Positions 8,407 to 19,266 of a DNA stretch of 64,000 nucleotides are shown piece after piece. The stretch is from positions 5,381-69,380 of the forward strand of contig NZ_JBPPLZ010000012.1 in assembly GCF_051535235.1 (NCBI RefSeq), in the 5' to 3' direction. Numbering within the stretch: position 1 is the stretch's first letter; each line of letters begins with the position of its first letter. Source of the stretch: Nitrobacter sp051535235 (GTDB taxonomy: Bacteria > Pseudomonadota > Alphaproteobacteria > Rhizobiales > Xanthobacteraceae). The position numbers and the translations under genes were made by a program. Below the pieces are notes generated by a model. That model made no database searches, was not told where the DNA came from, and saw only the letters and a program-made list of their open reading frames with translations.

Positions 8407-8766
8407 TTCGATCTCTCCACGTCGATGTCTCCGCGAGGCCAACCCGGCGCAGGGATTGATTCAACAAGCCGTCCGCGGAATGCGGGCACATTAATGCAAA
8501 ACGAGATATCGCCGGCGCATTCGGTGCGGATTGACGAACTTGTGATCTCCTTCGAATCGGAGGATCATGTCGCTCCTATCGAGGGCACCAACCCACGTAG
8601 GTTCGGTGCGATTGATCCTGCGACAGAAAAGTGCATCCACGGCCCGGCTTTGAGCTAAACTGCGTGACGCGATGTTCGCTTCGAAACAGCGTCCGGCTGA
8701 CGGAGTAGGTGCGTTCTCGCATCGCTGACATCTTTAGCACCGTGGCGACATGCAATCGGGAGCCTG
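8407..8766. other. Divergent intergenic region between Cox11 fusion and HWE kinase
   Basis: 360 bp holding the promoters of the two divergent genes. A 54-codon open frame runs from ATG 8494 to 8658 on the plus strand, but it lacks a good ribosome site or recognisable features. No strong palindrome was found. Confidence 0.4.
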
Positions 8767-9741
8767 ATGGCGAAGTGGATCGAGGAATTCCGGCACGGAT
8801 GGCAGGGCGTCTCCGAGCCTCCCGCATTTCTGGGCTTCGGGCTCACGGCGGTCTGCCTGACGCTCTCAACCGCGTTCCGGTTCGGAATTTCGCTGTTGCG
8901 TCCCGATGTACCTTACAGCCCCTATCTTCCCGCTGTTCTCGTTGCCGCGGCGTTCGGCGGAGAACGGGCCGGAATTGCCGCCGCGATCGGCGGCGCGGTT
9001 CTCGGTCTCATGCTGGATTTCGGCGGAGCGGCACAGGGGCTGGCCGCGGCGGTGCTCATCGCGGTCTATTTCATCGTCGCGGCGCTCGTCATCCTTGGCG
9101 TACGACGCCACCGTTCGCTGGTGACGCATTATCGCGAACTCACAACACGCCTCGACAAGGAACAACACTATCGCGAATTCGTGGTGAAAGAGCTTCAACA
9201 CCGGCTCAGAAACAAACTCGCCACCATTCACGCGGTGATCAGGCAGGCACTCCACGATTATCCTGCGGCATGGAACAGAGTCGACAGCCGCATGCACGCG
9301 TTGTCGGCAACCGACGACCTGATCGCAAGCACCGACGGTCGCGGCTGCGACATCATCGATCTCCTGCGGCTGGAACTCGGTCCCTACGGCAACATCCGCT
9401 TCACTCTGGACGGCGATCCATTGTTCCTGCCGGCGAAACTTGCGGTCAGCCTGGCGCTGATGTTTCACGAGCTCGCCACCAATGCCGCAAAATACGGTGC
9501 ATTCTCCACGACCCAAGGTCTTCTTCATGTGTCGTGGACAATTACCGATGACATCCTGTCGATTGTCTGGGACGAGTCGGGCGGCCCGATCATCACTGCG
9601 CCGGGCAAGCCGGGATTCGGAACGCAGCTCCTGAATGTTGGCCTGCGCCCGTTCAACGGAAAATCTGAGATCGCGTTTCTCCGCACCGGGCTGCACTGCA
9701 TGATGCAATGCCGGGTCGAGACAGCCACCGACGGCCAATAA
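8767..9741 (+). CDS. Membrane sensor histidine kinase, HWE/HisKA_2 type
   Basis: 324 aa. Residues 20-115 hold four hydrophobic helices of the DUF4118/MASE-like kind (YLPAVLVAAAFGGERAGIAA, LIAVYFIVAALVILGV). A short coiled region leads to the phosphoacceptor box KELQHRLRNKLATIHAVI, with His followed by Arg and Asn as in HWE/HisKA_2 kinases. The ATP domain has HELATNAAKYGAFS and a C-terminal GFGTQLLNVGLR loop. In alphaproteobacteria such kinases feed general stress or single-domain response regulators. The receiver protein at 11614-12030 is a nearby candidate partner (inference). Start ATG 8767 follows GGGAGCCTG. Confidence 0.88.
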   Translation: MAKWIEEFRHGWQGVSEPPAFLGFGLTAVCLTLSTAFRFGISLLRPDVPYSPYLPAVLVAAAFGGERAGIAAAIGGAVLGLMLDFGGAAQGLAAAVLIAVYFIVAALVILGVRRHRSLVTHYRELTTRLDKEQHYREFVVKELQHRLRNKLATIHAVIRQALHDYPAAWNRVDSRMHALSATDDLIASTDGRGCDIIDLLRLELGPYGNIRFTLDGDPLFLPAKLAVSLALMFHELATNAAKYGAFSTTQGLLHVSWTITDDILSIVWDESGGPIITAPGKPGFGTQLLNVGLRPFNGKSEIAFLRTGLHCMMQCRVETATDGQ

Positions 9742-9968
9742 CAACATCCGTTCTGCGATTGATCCTTCTTTGGCGGAGGACACGTCCGGCGAGCACGTCG
9801 TCGCAAACCGATGCATTCGCCTTTCGCTCGCCGGGAAACCGCCAGGAAAATGCCGCAGACGCCGACGTTCACAAGCTCGTCGCCGCGGAACGCATGTGGA
9901 GGCTGCCGGTTCTATGGGGTGTTGCGTGCATCCGACGGCGCAACGACCAACTCGACGAGGAGTATCCC

Positions 9969-10223
9969 ATGCGAACATACATTGTGTCTCTGGCAGCCGC
10001 TGTCGTACTCGGCGCCGCCACTCCCGCGATGGCCTATGATTCGGGCAGCCTTCTCTCGATGCAGGATGCTCTCGCCGTCGCAACCGACATCGGCCTTGTC
10101 ACCGTCTCCGACACCGAGTTCGCCGGTAACGAGTGGCAGATCGAGGGACGAGACATTTCCGGCCGCTATATGGAAGTCGACGTGGATGCCCTCACCGGCG
10201 AGGTGCTGAACGTCGATCGGTAG
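9969..10223 (+). CDS. Small secreted PepSY-domain protein
   Basis: 84 aa. Starts at ATG 9969 after an AGGAG ribosome site; signal peptide TYIVSLAAAVVLGAATPAMA. The mature 60 residues form one PepSY unit (MQDALAVATDIGLVTVSDTE, then MEVDVDALTGEVLNVDR). Such small PepSY proteins are periplasmic and often tied to two-component systems or metal stress. Convergent with the NnrS gene. Confidence 0.85.
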   Translation: MRTYIVSLAAAVVLGAATPAMAYDSGSLLSMQDALAVATDIGLVTVSDTEFAGNEWQIEGRDISGRYMEVDVDALTGEVLNVDR

Positions 10224-10228
10224 CGAGA

Positions 10229-11428
10229 TCATCCGCCATTTCGACCGGCATCCGCACGGGGCGCCAGCAGCATCGGTCCGTATCGCAGGGCGAACAGGCC
10301 GAAGCCGCCGATCCATAGCAGTGCTGAAATCTCAAGCAGGGCAGGCAGCGATCCAATGGCGGCCATCACGCGGGCGGCCGCGGCAAGGATCACAAGCAGA
10401 TAGACCAGCGTAGTGATCCTGTCCGCTGCGAGCGCGCGGCCGGTATGGCCGAGCGAAACGCGGGTCATGACGCCGAGCGTCATGGTGCCGATGGCGCCGG
10501 CGGTCAATGCGTGGATCGCCGCGGCTTCCGGAACATGGGAACTCATCATCGATGCGCCCAAAAGAGCCGCGCCGATGACGACCCAGAGATATCCGGCATG
10601 AAGAACCGTCAACAGCGGTTCGGACAAGGTGACGATGCCGCGCCAGCGCGCAAGCCGCCACAGATTGAGCACCGCGGCGACAACCAGAAGCCCGCCGACA
10701 GGCGAAAACTTCGGAAAAAAGGCCCAGCCGATCATTCCGGCATGGAGCGCCGCGAGCGCGACGACATCGACCCGGCCGTGTCCGGCGGGAAGAACGGGCG
10801 TTCCGCGCTTCGTCAGCCAGTTGCGTGTGAATGTCGGGATGATTCGTCCGCCGACGACCGAAATCAGGACGACGATCGCAGCCAACCCGAGACGCCATCC
10901 GAGACCCGCCGGCACGGCGAAACCGGCTAGTTCCAGATACATCAAGAGATCGGCAATGCCGAGAACGGCGATGGGAAGTGGCATGGGCATGTTGCGCCAA
11001 TTCCGCCCGGCGGCGATTTCGCGGGCGCAGACCGCGCAAAGCACGAACGGAAAAGCGAGATCGATTGTCGCCGCAAGCCCGAAGGGGATCGATGCCGACA
11101 CAAGACATGCAATGCGGCCCGCGAGCCACAACGCTGCCAGCGAAGCAAGCGGCCAGCCGCTGATCGGCGCCCGGCCGGTCCAGTTCGGGATCGCGGTCAA
11201 CAGAAAGCCGGCGATCGCCGCCATGACGAACCCGAACAGCATTTCGTGAATATGCCATGTCAGCGGATCGAAGCGGCTGGGCAGCGCGATCCCCATCGTG
11301 AGCATGACGATCCACCCCGCGAGTGCCGCCGACGACCACACGCCGGCCATCAGGAAAAACGGTCTGAAGGCCATCGACCAGATCGCCGACGGCGTGTTTC
11401 TCAAGTTCTCCGCGGCTGGCATGGCCAT
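10229..11428 (-). CDS. NnrS family multi-spanning haem/copper protein
   Basis: 399 aa, about twelve hydrophobic helices. Family signature near the N-terminus (SMAFRPFFLMAGVWSS), HIHEMLFGFVMAAIAGFLLTA, and GGRIIPTFTRN in the middle, with conserved His residues in helices. NnrS proteins are induced by nitric oxide and protect iron-sulfur and iron metabolism from nitrosative stress. The ATG at 11428 is chosen because GAGGAG sits 6 nt before it; longer in-frame starts are unsupported. Presence fits an organism handling nitrite or NO, like the nar/nxr genes at the right edge, and the Crp regulator at 12189 may control it (inference). Confidence 0.92.
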   Translation of the reverse strand: MAMPAAENLRNTPSAIWSMAFRPFFLMAGVWSSAALAGWIVMLTMGIALPSRFDPLTWHIHEMLFGFVMAAIAGFLLTAIPNWTGRAPISGWPLASLAALWLAGRIACLVSASIPFGLAATIDLAFPFVLCAVCAREIAAGRNWRNMPMPLPIAVLGIADLLMYLELAGFAVPAGLGWRLGLAAIVVLISVVGGRIIPTFTRNWLTKRGTPVLPAGHGRVDVVALAALHAGMIGWAFFPKFSPVGGLLVVAAVLNLWRLARWRGIVTLSEPLLTVLHAGYLWVVIGAALLGASMMSSHVPEAAAIHALTAGAIGTMTLGVMTRVSLGHTGRALAADRITTLVYLLVILAAAARVMAAIGSLPALLEISALLWIGGFGLFALRYGPMLLAPRADAGRNGG

Positions 11429-11613
11429 GAGTATCTCCTCGGCGTTCCGCTCGAACCATATCAGTTTCCCGGTGTCCGGGATCGCGGGCCGCGGAATGGT
11501 ACCTTCAATACGTTGCATAAGGTTGCGCTGACGCAAACCCGGGTCGGCTTCGACCGCAGCGAAGCCGCCTTGACCTTGCAGGATCTTAACCCCGCAACAC
11601 GCAGCGGCCCCGA

Positions 11614-12030
11614 TCAATGCGGGCCGTCTTGCGCTGCAGTTTGCCAGTTCGACAGAACCGAGAACAATTCATCGCGCAGAAACGGTTTCGGGAGCCTCGG
11701 CCGACCTGAATATTCCGGCGGAAAGACTTTGTCGCCGCTGTAGCCGGTCACGAAGACAAACGGAATGTTCAGAACGGCCAGCCGCTTGGCGACAGCAAAA
11801 CTTTTTTCCTCGGAGAGACCGATGTCGAGAAGCGCGAAGTCGGGGGCACGTTCGGCGATCATCACCAGCGCCTGCGCGACGCTTGAAGCGACCCGGACCC
11901 GAGTCACGCCGAATTCCGCGACCGTCTGCTCGAAGTCGAGCGCGATGATGGCGTCGTCCTCCACGATCAGGATGTCGCCGGGCATGCCGGCTGACGTCGC
12001 CGCCGCAACACCGGGAACGATGGGCTTCAT
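11614..12030 (-). CDS. Single-domain response regulator
   Basis: 138 aa receiver with no output domain. Acidic pocket VEDDAIIALD, phosphoacceptor Asp in FALLDIGLS, the Thr in VFVTGYSGD and Lys in LPKPF are all present, so it should be phosphorylated. Proteins of this sort modulate HWE kinases or act as phosphate sinks. It is divergent from the Crp-like gene and could pair with the HWE kinase at 8767. Confidence 0.88.
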   Translation of the reverse strand: MKPIVPGVAAATSAGMPGDILIVEDDAIIALDFEQTVAEFGVTRVRVASSVAQALVMIAERAPDFALLDIGLSEEKSFAVAKRLAVLNIPFVFVTGYSGDKVFPPEYSGRPRLPKPFLRDELFSVLSNWQTAAQDGPH

Positions 12031-12188
12031 AGATCTGATCCAATAGCTGAAATTCCTTGGACGCCGACGAGGGACTTCCCCTCTGGTTCCCGCCCGGAAC
12101 CGACCATACCGTCAAGGAGTTGTCTGTTCACTTTTGAACATAATTCATCAGCCGCTTTGGCTAGGGTCCCGGGAACAGGAGACGCAGC

Positions 12189-12971
12189 ATGGCCGCACCG
12201 CAGGATTCGCAGGCGAACGAGGATCGCCCGTTCAACAACCTCCTGCGCCGGCTCAGCCAGGCCGATTATAGGTTGATCGAGCCCTGTCTCGTCACCACCA
12301 CCGCGGGAAGCGATGATCTGCTCTACAATCCCGGAGACAATGTCGAAATCGTCCACTTTCCCTGCGGAGCGAGTCTCGCGTCCTTTCTGGTTCCCAACGA
12401 AGACGGCCGCGATGCCGAAACCATTCTGGTCGGACGGGAAGGCGCCGTCGGCGGCATCGTCAGCCACGGATTCCTGCCGGCCTATACGCGGATCACGGTG
12501 AAGGTGGGCGGCCCCTTCGTCCGATTGCGCGTCGCCAGTCTGGAGGCCGCGAAGGCAAAGTCCCATTCGCTGCGCAATCTGTTCGCCCGCTATGCCGATT
12601 GCATGCTGGCCCAGGTTTTTCAGTCCACCGCCTGCAACGCCATCCACTCGATCGAGCAACGCACGGCCAAGTGGATTCTCGCGGCGAGTGAGCGGACCGA
12701 CAGCGAACTCGTGCCGCTTACCCACGAACAACTCTCCACCATGCTGGGCGTCGGTCGCAGCTATGCCAGCCGCGTGATCCAGACTTTCAAGGCCGAGGGC
12801 GTTCTGGAGACGCGGCGCGGCGCCATCCTGGTGCGGAACCGGGATGCCCTGACTGCCCGCGCCTGCCTCTGCAACGACGCGGTCAAAAGCCATTTCGAGG
12901 AGGTTTTGCGCGGAGTTTACCCGATGGAAGAGGCCCGACCTGCCCAGGAGGCCGTGGCGCCGGCCAAATGA
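12189..12971 (+). CDS. Crp/Fnr-family transcriptional regulator
   Basis: 260 aa. N-terminal beta-roll sensory domain (residues about 15-135) and C-terminal winged helix with LTHEQLSTMLGVGRSYASRV as the recognition region, then QTFKAEGVLETRRGAILVRN. No N-terminal Cys cluster of Fnr and no intact cAMP cassette, so the effector is unknown. Start ATG 12189 follows GGGAACAGGAGACGC. Many relatives in Nitrobacteraceae are uncharacterised. Confidence 0.9.
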   Translation: MAAPQDSQANEDRPFNNLLRRLSQADYRLIEPCLVTTTAGSDDLLYNPGDNVEIVHFPCGASLASFLVPNEDGRDAETILVGREGAVGGIVSHGFLPAYTRITVKVGGPFVRLRVASLEAAKAKSHSLRNLFARYADCMLAQVFQSTACNAIHSIEQRTAKWILAASERTDSELVPLTHEQLSTMLGVGRSYASRVIQTFKAEGVLETRRGAILVRNRDALTARACLCNDAVKSHFEEVLRGVYPMEEARPAQEAVAPAK

Positions 12972-13254
12972 GTTCCCCAAACGGCAAACGGCGCATTGTT
13001 TTTTGACGATTTCCCGCTATATAGCGTCGCAGCGAAAAAAGCCGGAGCCGCAATATGCGCGGTTCGCATCCATCCGGCATTCCCGACAACAAGTGGCGCC
13101 AATGACCTGGCCGGAAGCGACCAAACCCTGACCGCTTTTGCCGCGTGAACCGATCACGCCGCGCCCGTTCCCGTGACCTTATTCCCCGCAGGACGAACCG
13201 CCGCCCGACATCCGGGCGATGCGCGGTTTTCCCCGATCAAGAAGAACCATTCCG

Positions 13255-15081
<1,827 letters not shown>

Positions 15082-15120
15082 GCATTACAGCGTTTTCGAA
15101 CGAAGTGGGTACCGGTTCGC

Positions 15121-15142
15121 GTGAAGAAAACGCGTCAAAACA
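15121..15142 (+). repeat. Dispersed intergenic repeat, copy 1
   Basis: A 22-bp sequence beginning GTGAAGAAAACGCGTCAAAA recurs identically at 58843-58864. Both copies lie in intergenic DNA and are preceded by a TTCG-containing stretch. This looks like part of a genome-wide intergenic repeat. The remaining 15082-15309 interval shows nothing else. Confidence 0.7.
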
Positions 15143-15309
15143 AAATCATAGAGCTCCGCTCCTGTTTCCATCAGAAGCGGAAAGACTTTAGCGCGCGGGC
15201 GATCATCGCTTCACGAGCGGCCTGCAGCTCTCGCTGAGCTTATCATCGGGCGGCGCTTTGCGCCGGCCCGTTGGCTCGCACTGACATCTGAAGAGAAGCC
15301 GAAGCGCGA

Positions 15310-16233
15310 TTATCCCGTCGCGAGGCACCAGGCCAGAATGCCCTTCTGGGCGTGCATGCGGTTTTCTGCCTCATCGAACACCACCGACTGCGGCCCGTCG
15401 ATCACCTCGTCGGTGACCTCGTCGCCGCGATGCGCCGGCAGGCAGTGCATGAACAGCGCGTCCGGCCTGGCGAGCCCCATCAGCTTTGAATTCACCTGAT
15501 AGGGCCGAAGCAGGTTGTGACGGTGCTCACCGTCCTTGTCGCCCATCGATACCCAGGTATCGGTGACGATGCAGTCCGCGCCGCGCACCGCCGCTTCGGG
15601 ATCGGTGCCGAGCCTGATCGACGCCCCGCTCGACCTGATCCAGTCCTTCAGCGGCTTGTTCGGCGCAAGCTCCGGCGGGGTCGCGATGTTGAGGTTGAAG
15701 CCGAAGCGCTCCGCCGCATGGGCCCACGACGCCAGCACGTTGTTGTCGTCGCCGGTCCATGCCACGGTGCGCCCCTTGATCGGCCCGCGATGTTCCTCGA
15801 ACGTCATCACATCAGCCATCACCTGACAGGGATGCGAGCGCCGCGTCAGTCCGTTGATGACGGGCACGGTCGCGTGCGCCGCCAGTTCCGTCAGCGCGTC
15901 ATGGCTGAGGATGCGGATCATGATGATGTCGACGAAACGCGACAGCACCTTCGCGGTATCGGCGATGGTCTCTCCGCGCCCGAGCTGCATCTCGGCCCCG
16001 GTCAGCATGATCGCCTCGCCGCCGAGCTGGCGCATGCCGACGTCGAACGAAACCCGGGTGCGCGTCGAGGGCTTGTCGAAGATCATCGCCAGCGTCTTGC
16101 CTTCGAGCGGCCTGTCCGTTGTCCGGCCCGCCTTGCGCTGTTTCTTCATCGCCACGCTGGCGTCGAGGATCGCGCGCAGTTCCGATGTCGGTACGTCGAA
16201 CAGGTCGAGAAAATGCCGCGGCGCCTTGCTCAT
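15310..16233 (-). CDS. argF: Ornithine carbamoyltransferase
   Basis: 307 aa cytosolic enzyme making citrulline from ornithine and carbamoyl phosphate in arginine synthesis. Carbamoyl-phosphate loop KPSTRTRVSF, HPCQVMADVMTF and the ornithine-site HCLPAHRGDEVT are intact. The start ATG 16233 overlaps the argD stop by 4 bp (ATGA), so argD-argF is one operon with translational coupling. Confidence 0.97.
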   Translation of the reverse strand: MSKAPRHFLDLFDVPTSELRAILDASVAMKKQRKAGRTTDRPLEGKTLAMIFDKPSTRTRVSFDVGMRQLGGEAIMLTGAEMQLGRGETIADTAKVLSRFVDIIMIRILSHDALTELAAHATVPVINGLTRRSHPCQVMADVMTFEEHRGPIKGRTVAWTGDDNNVLASWAHAAERFGFNLNIATPPELAPNKPLKDWIRSSGASIRLGTDPEAAVRGADCIVTDTWVSMGDKDGEHRHNLLRPYQVNSKLMGLARPDALFMHCLPAHRGDEVTDEVIDGPQSVVFDEAENRMHAQKGILAWCLATG

Positions 16234-17438
16234 TGAGCCGCTTCCTTTTTTGCGCGCGCGCCGGAAAGCCTGGCGCAGGCCCGCTCCAGCCGCCGCACGG
16301 ATTCCTCGATCTCGGTCTCGCCGATGATCAGCGGCGGCAGCAGACGCACCACGTTGTCGCCGGCGCCGACCGTCAAAAGCTTTTCCGCGCGCAGCGCGCC
16401 GACCAGATCGCCCGACGGCACCACCGCCTTGAGGCCGATCAGGAGTCCCTCGCCGCGCACCTCGCTCAGCACATTCGGGTGACGATCGACGACCGAAGCC
16501 AGCTTCTGTTTCAAGAGCAGCGACATCCTCCGCGTCCGCTCGAGGAATCCAGGCTCGAGCATCACGTCGAGCACGGCGTTGGCGGCTGCGACCGCGAGCG
16601 GATTGCCGCCGAAGGTCGAGCCGTGCGAGCCCGGCGTCATGCCGGACGCGGCTTCCGCAGTCGCCAGACAGGCGCCGATCGGAAAGCCGCCGCCGAGCGC
16701 CTTCGCCAGCGACATCACGTCCGGCATGACACCGATGCGCTTGTAAGCGAAAAGCTCGCCGGTGCGGCCCATGCCGGTCTGCACCTCGTCGAACACGAGC
16801 AGCAGGCCATGTTCGTCGCAGATCTGACGCAGCGCCCGAAAGAACGCATGGGACGGCTCGCGCACGCCTCCTTCGCCTTGCAGCGGCTCGATCAGGATGC
16901 CGGCGGTCGCGGGACCGATCGCCTTCTTCACGGCCTCGATATCGTCGAGCGGCACCTGGTCGAAGCCGTCCACCGGCGGACCGTACCCTTCGAGATATTT
17001 CGCCGAGCCGGTGGCGGCCAGCGTCGCCAGCGTGCGGCCGTGGAAGGCGCCTTCGAAAGTGACCATGCGATAGCGTTCCGCATGACCCCTGGAGGCATGA
17101 TAGCGACGCACCACCTTGATCGCGCACTCCACCGCCTCGGCACCGGAATTGGCGAAGAAGACGAAATCGGCAAAGCTCTGCTCGCACAGCCGCGCCGCCA
17201 GCCGCTCGCCGTCCGGCGACTTGAACAGGTTCGAGACGTGCCAGAGCTTTGCCGCCTGCGCCTGAAGCGCGGCGACCAGATGCGGATGGCAGTGGCCGAG
17301 CGCGTTCACGGCAACGCCGCTGGTGAAGTCGAGATAGCGGCCGCCGTCGGAACCGACCAGCCACGCGCCCTCGCCGCTCTCGAACGAGAGATCGGCCCTT
17401 GCGAAAACGGGCAACAGATGGGACGCGGCTGTGGTCAT
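16230..17438 (-). CDS. argD: Acetylornithine aminotransferase
   Basis: 402 aa PLP enzyme, class III aminotransferase, converting N-acetylglutamate semialdehyde to N-acetylornithine (and usually acting in lysine synthesis too). Seen: DFTSGVAVNALGHCHP, FHGRTLATLAATG, LLVFDEVQTGMGRTG and the PLP-lysine region MSLAKALGGGFPIGA. Start ATG 17438. A sigma70-like promoter and a 5'-end hairpin precede it; argF follows with a 4-bp overlap. Confidence 0.96.
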   Translation of the reverse strand: MTTAASHLLPVFARADLSFESGEGAWLVGSDGGRYLDFTSGVAVNALGHCHPHLVAALQAQAAKLWHVSNLFKSPDGERLAARLCEQSFADFVFFANSGAEAVECAIKVVRRYHASRGHAERYRMVTFEGAFHGRTLATLAATGSAKYLEGYGPPVDGFDQVPLDDIEAVKKAIGPATAGILIEPLQGEGGVREPSHAFFRALRQICDEHGLLLVFDEVQTGMGRTGELFAYKRIGVMPDVMSLAKALGGGFPIGACLATAEAASGMTPGSHGSTFGGNPLAVAAANAVLDVMLEPGFLERTRRMSLLLKQKLASVVDRHPNVLSEVRGEGLLIGLKAVVPSGDLVGALRAEKLLTVGAGDNVVRLLPPLIIGETEIEESVRRLERACARLSGARAKKEAAQ

Positions 17439-17518
17439 GACGTTTGCCGGTTGATGGTGGGAGCGGATCGATCCGACCGCGCTGTGGCGATCGATCAACT
17501 GTCGGCTCCGGAAACGAA

Positions 17519-17544
17519 ACGTGCCGCCTTTCCGGGCGGCACGT
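17519..17544 (-). promoter_or_regulatory. Stable hairpin at the 5' end of the argD-argF transcript
   Basis: 10-bp perfect arms (ACGTGCCGCC / GGCGGCACGT) around a 6-nt loop. On the minus strand it is followed by a short T-rich run (TTTCGTTT). It begins about where the predicted transcript would start, so it is either a 5'-protecting stem or an early attenuator. Confidence 0.6.
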
Positions 17545-17550
17545 GAGGTT

Positions 17551-17578
17551 ATTCTAGGTGCGCAGCGATCACTGTCAA
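17551..17578 (-). promoter_or_regulatory. Predicted sigma70 promoter of argDF
   Basis: On the minus strand TTGACA (17578-17573) and TAGAAT (17556-17551) are separated by 16 nt, close to consensus. Transcription should start near 17544, about 106 bp before argD. The remainder of 17579-17888 is the gcrA upstream region; I see no gene in it. Confidence 0.6.
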
Positions 17579-17888
17579 TATTTCCCTTGCACGACGGTGA
17601 TGCGTGAAAGTCGCAGAAAGCGCCGATTTTCCGATTTTTTGCAGAACATGTGGACGCCGCCGGGCCGGACTCTTGCGCGCGAGTCACGCCATATTGTAGC
17701 GTTAGAGCCGTCGGATACGACATCTCGTGCGGCGTTTTTGATCCTCGAAGGTCCCTGTTCTCGGCGTAAGCGTCCTGGCGATTTTTCCGCCCGGCGAGGG
17801 CTAAGGGATTCTGCCCACACGGGTTTTCAGGGGAACGCTTTCAGGTGCGGCCTTAGCGCAGGCACGCGTGACACAAGGGAAACGTGCG

Positions 17889-18395
17889 ATGACGGTGATA
17901 ACCTGGACCGACGACCGCGTCGAGCAACTGAAAAAGCTTTGGGAGGCGGGTCTCTCCGCAAGTCAGATCGCCGCCGAACTCGGCAACGTGACGCGCAATG
18001 CGGTAATCGGCAAGGTACATCGGCTCGGCCTGTCGGGCCGCGCCAAAAGCCCTTCGTCAGCGGTTCCACGGCCGCGCAAGGCCCGCCCGGCGCAGCACAT
18101 GATGCGGGTGTCACGTCCCGTCTCCCGCGGCAACACCGCGCTCGCGCACGCCTTCGAGGTCGAACTCGAGCCGGATCCGATCGCCTACGACAATGTGGTG
18201 CCGATGAGCCAACGGCTGTCGCTGCTCGAACTCAGCGAAGCCACCTGCCACTGGCCGGTCGGCGATCCCTCGACACCGGACTTCTTCTTCTGCGGTGGCA
18301 AAGCGCTCTCCGGCCTGCCCTATTGCGCGCACCACTCGCGCATCGCCTATCAGCCGGCCGCAGACCGGCGCCGGCACTCGCCGAAGGCACGGTAA
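17889..18395 (+). CDS. gcrA: Cell-cycle regulator GcrA
   Basis: 168 aa. N-terminal helix-turn-helix WTDDRVEQLKKLWEAGLSAS, then AAELGNVTRNAVIGKVHRLG, is diagnostic of GcrA, which binds sigma70-RNA polymerase and activates promoters carrying methylated GANTC sites in the alphaproteobacterial cell cycle. The C-terminal sigma-binding part has CHWPVGDPSTPDFFFCGGKA and YCAHHSRIAYQP. The ATG at 17889 fits family N-termini better than the GTG at 17868. Confidence 0.96.
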   Translation: MTVITWTDDRVEQLKKLWEAGLSASQIAAELGNVTRNAVIGKVHRLGLSGRAKSPSSAVPRPRKARPAQHMMRVSRPVSRGNTALAHAFEVELEPDPIAYDNVVPMSQRLSLLELSEATCHWPVGDPSTPDFFFCGGKALSGLPYCAHHSRIAYQPAADRRRHSPKAR

Positions 18396-18539
18396 AGCGG
18401 CATGCATGATGTCCTCCCTGCCAAAGCGCAGGGACCCCTGACCACTGCTGCCGTAGTGTCACGACAGCGCTGATCCCGCCTTTTGTCAAAACAGAGATGT
18501 TCAGGCTTATGGGCCTGCGTTCGCAGGGGGCGACAGCGA

Positions 18540-19244
18540 TTACTCAGCCGCCTTCGCGAACTGCTCGTCCAGCGCGTAACCAGCACCGCGCACCGTGCGG
18601 ATCGGATCCGGCTCGCCATCGGGATTGAGCAGCTTGCGAAGCCGACCGATGTGAACGTCAACGGTACGTTCGTCGATGTAGATGTCGCGGCCCCAGACGC
18701 TGTCGAGCAGTTGCTCGCGGCTGAACACCCGGCCGGGATGCTCGAGGAAGAATTCCAGCAGGCGATACTCGGTCGGACCGAGATCGACCTGCCGCCCGGA
18801 ACGCCAGACGCGGTGCTTGTCGCGATCGAGTTCGATGTCGCCAAAGCTCAGGATCGTCGCGAGCCGCTCCGGGCTCGCGCGCCTCAGCAAGCCTTTGACC
18901 CGCGCCAGAAGCTCCGACACCGAGAACGGCTTGACGACGTAGTCGTCGGCGCCGGTCGCAAGCCCCCGCACACGCTCGCTCTCCTCGCCGCGGGCGGTGA
19001 GCATGATGATCGGTAGCTGCCTGGTCTCGGGACGCGCCCGCAGACGGCGGCACAGTTCGATGCCGGACAACCCCGGCAGCATCCAGTCCAGCACCACGAG
19101 GTCGGGAATACGCTCCTTCAGCCACGTATCGGCTTCGTCGCCGCGCGCCACCGCTTCGACCTCGTAACCCTCGGCCTCGAGGTTGTAGCGCAAGAGCGTC
19201 GTGAGCGCCTCCTCGTCCTCGACAACCAGAATGCGTGCCGCCAT
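18540..19244 (-). CDS. phoB: Phosphate regulon response regulator PhoB
   Basis: 234 aa OmpR-type regulator. Receiver with ARILVVEDEEAL, phospho-Asp in LVVLDWMLPG, TARGEESERV and VVKPFSVSEL; C-terminal winged helix with GPTEYRLLEFF and DERTVDVHIGRLRKLL. Start ATG 19244 (MAARILVVEDE). Last gene of the phoR-pstSCAB-phoU-phoB run, 22 bp after phoU. Binds Pho boxes such as the one before pstS. Confidence 0.96.
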   Translation of the reverse strand: MAARILVVEDEEALTTLLRYNLEAEGYEVEAVARGDEADTWLKERIPDLVVLDWMLPGLSGIELCRRLRARPETRQLPIIMLTARGEESERVRGLATGADDYVVKPFSVSELLARVKGLLRRASPERLATILSFGDIELDRDKHRVWRSGRQVDLGPTEYRLLEFFLEHPGRVFSREQLLDSVWGRDIYIDERTVDVHIGRLRKLLNPDGEPDPIRTVRGAGYALDEQFAKAAE

Positions 19245-19266
19245 TGGTGTCCCGCCCGCTGTCGTT

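Noticed and set aside
8494..8658. 54-codon open frame between the Cox11 fusion and the HWE kinase
   Set aside because: No ribosome site, domain or hydrophobic feature; not enough support for a gene.
15310..17364. Apparent 684-codon frame joining the argD region to argF
   Set aside because: The first 300 codons are the wrong frame of argD; argF starts at 16233 with its usual N-terminus, and argD is intact in its own frame.
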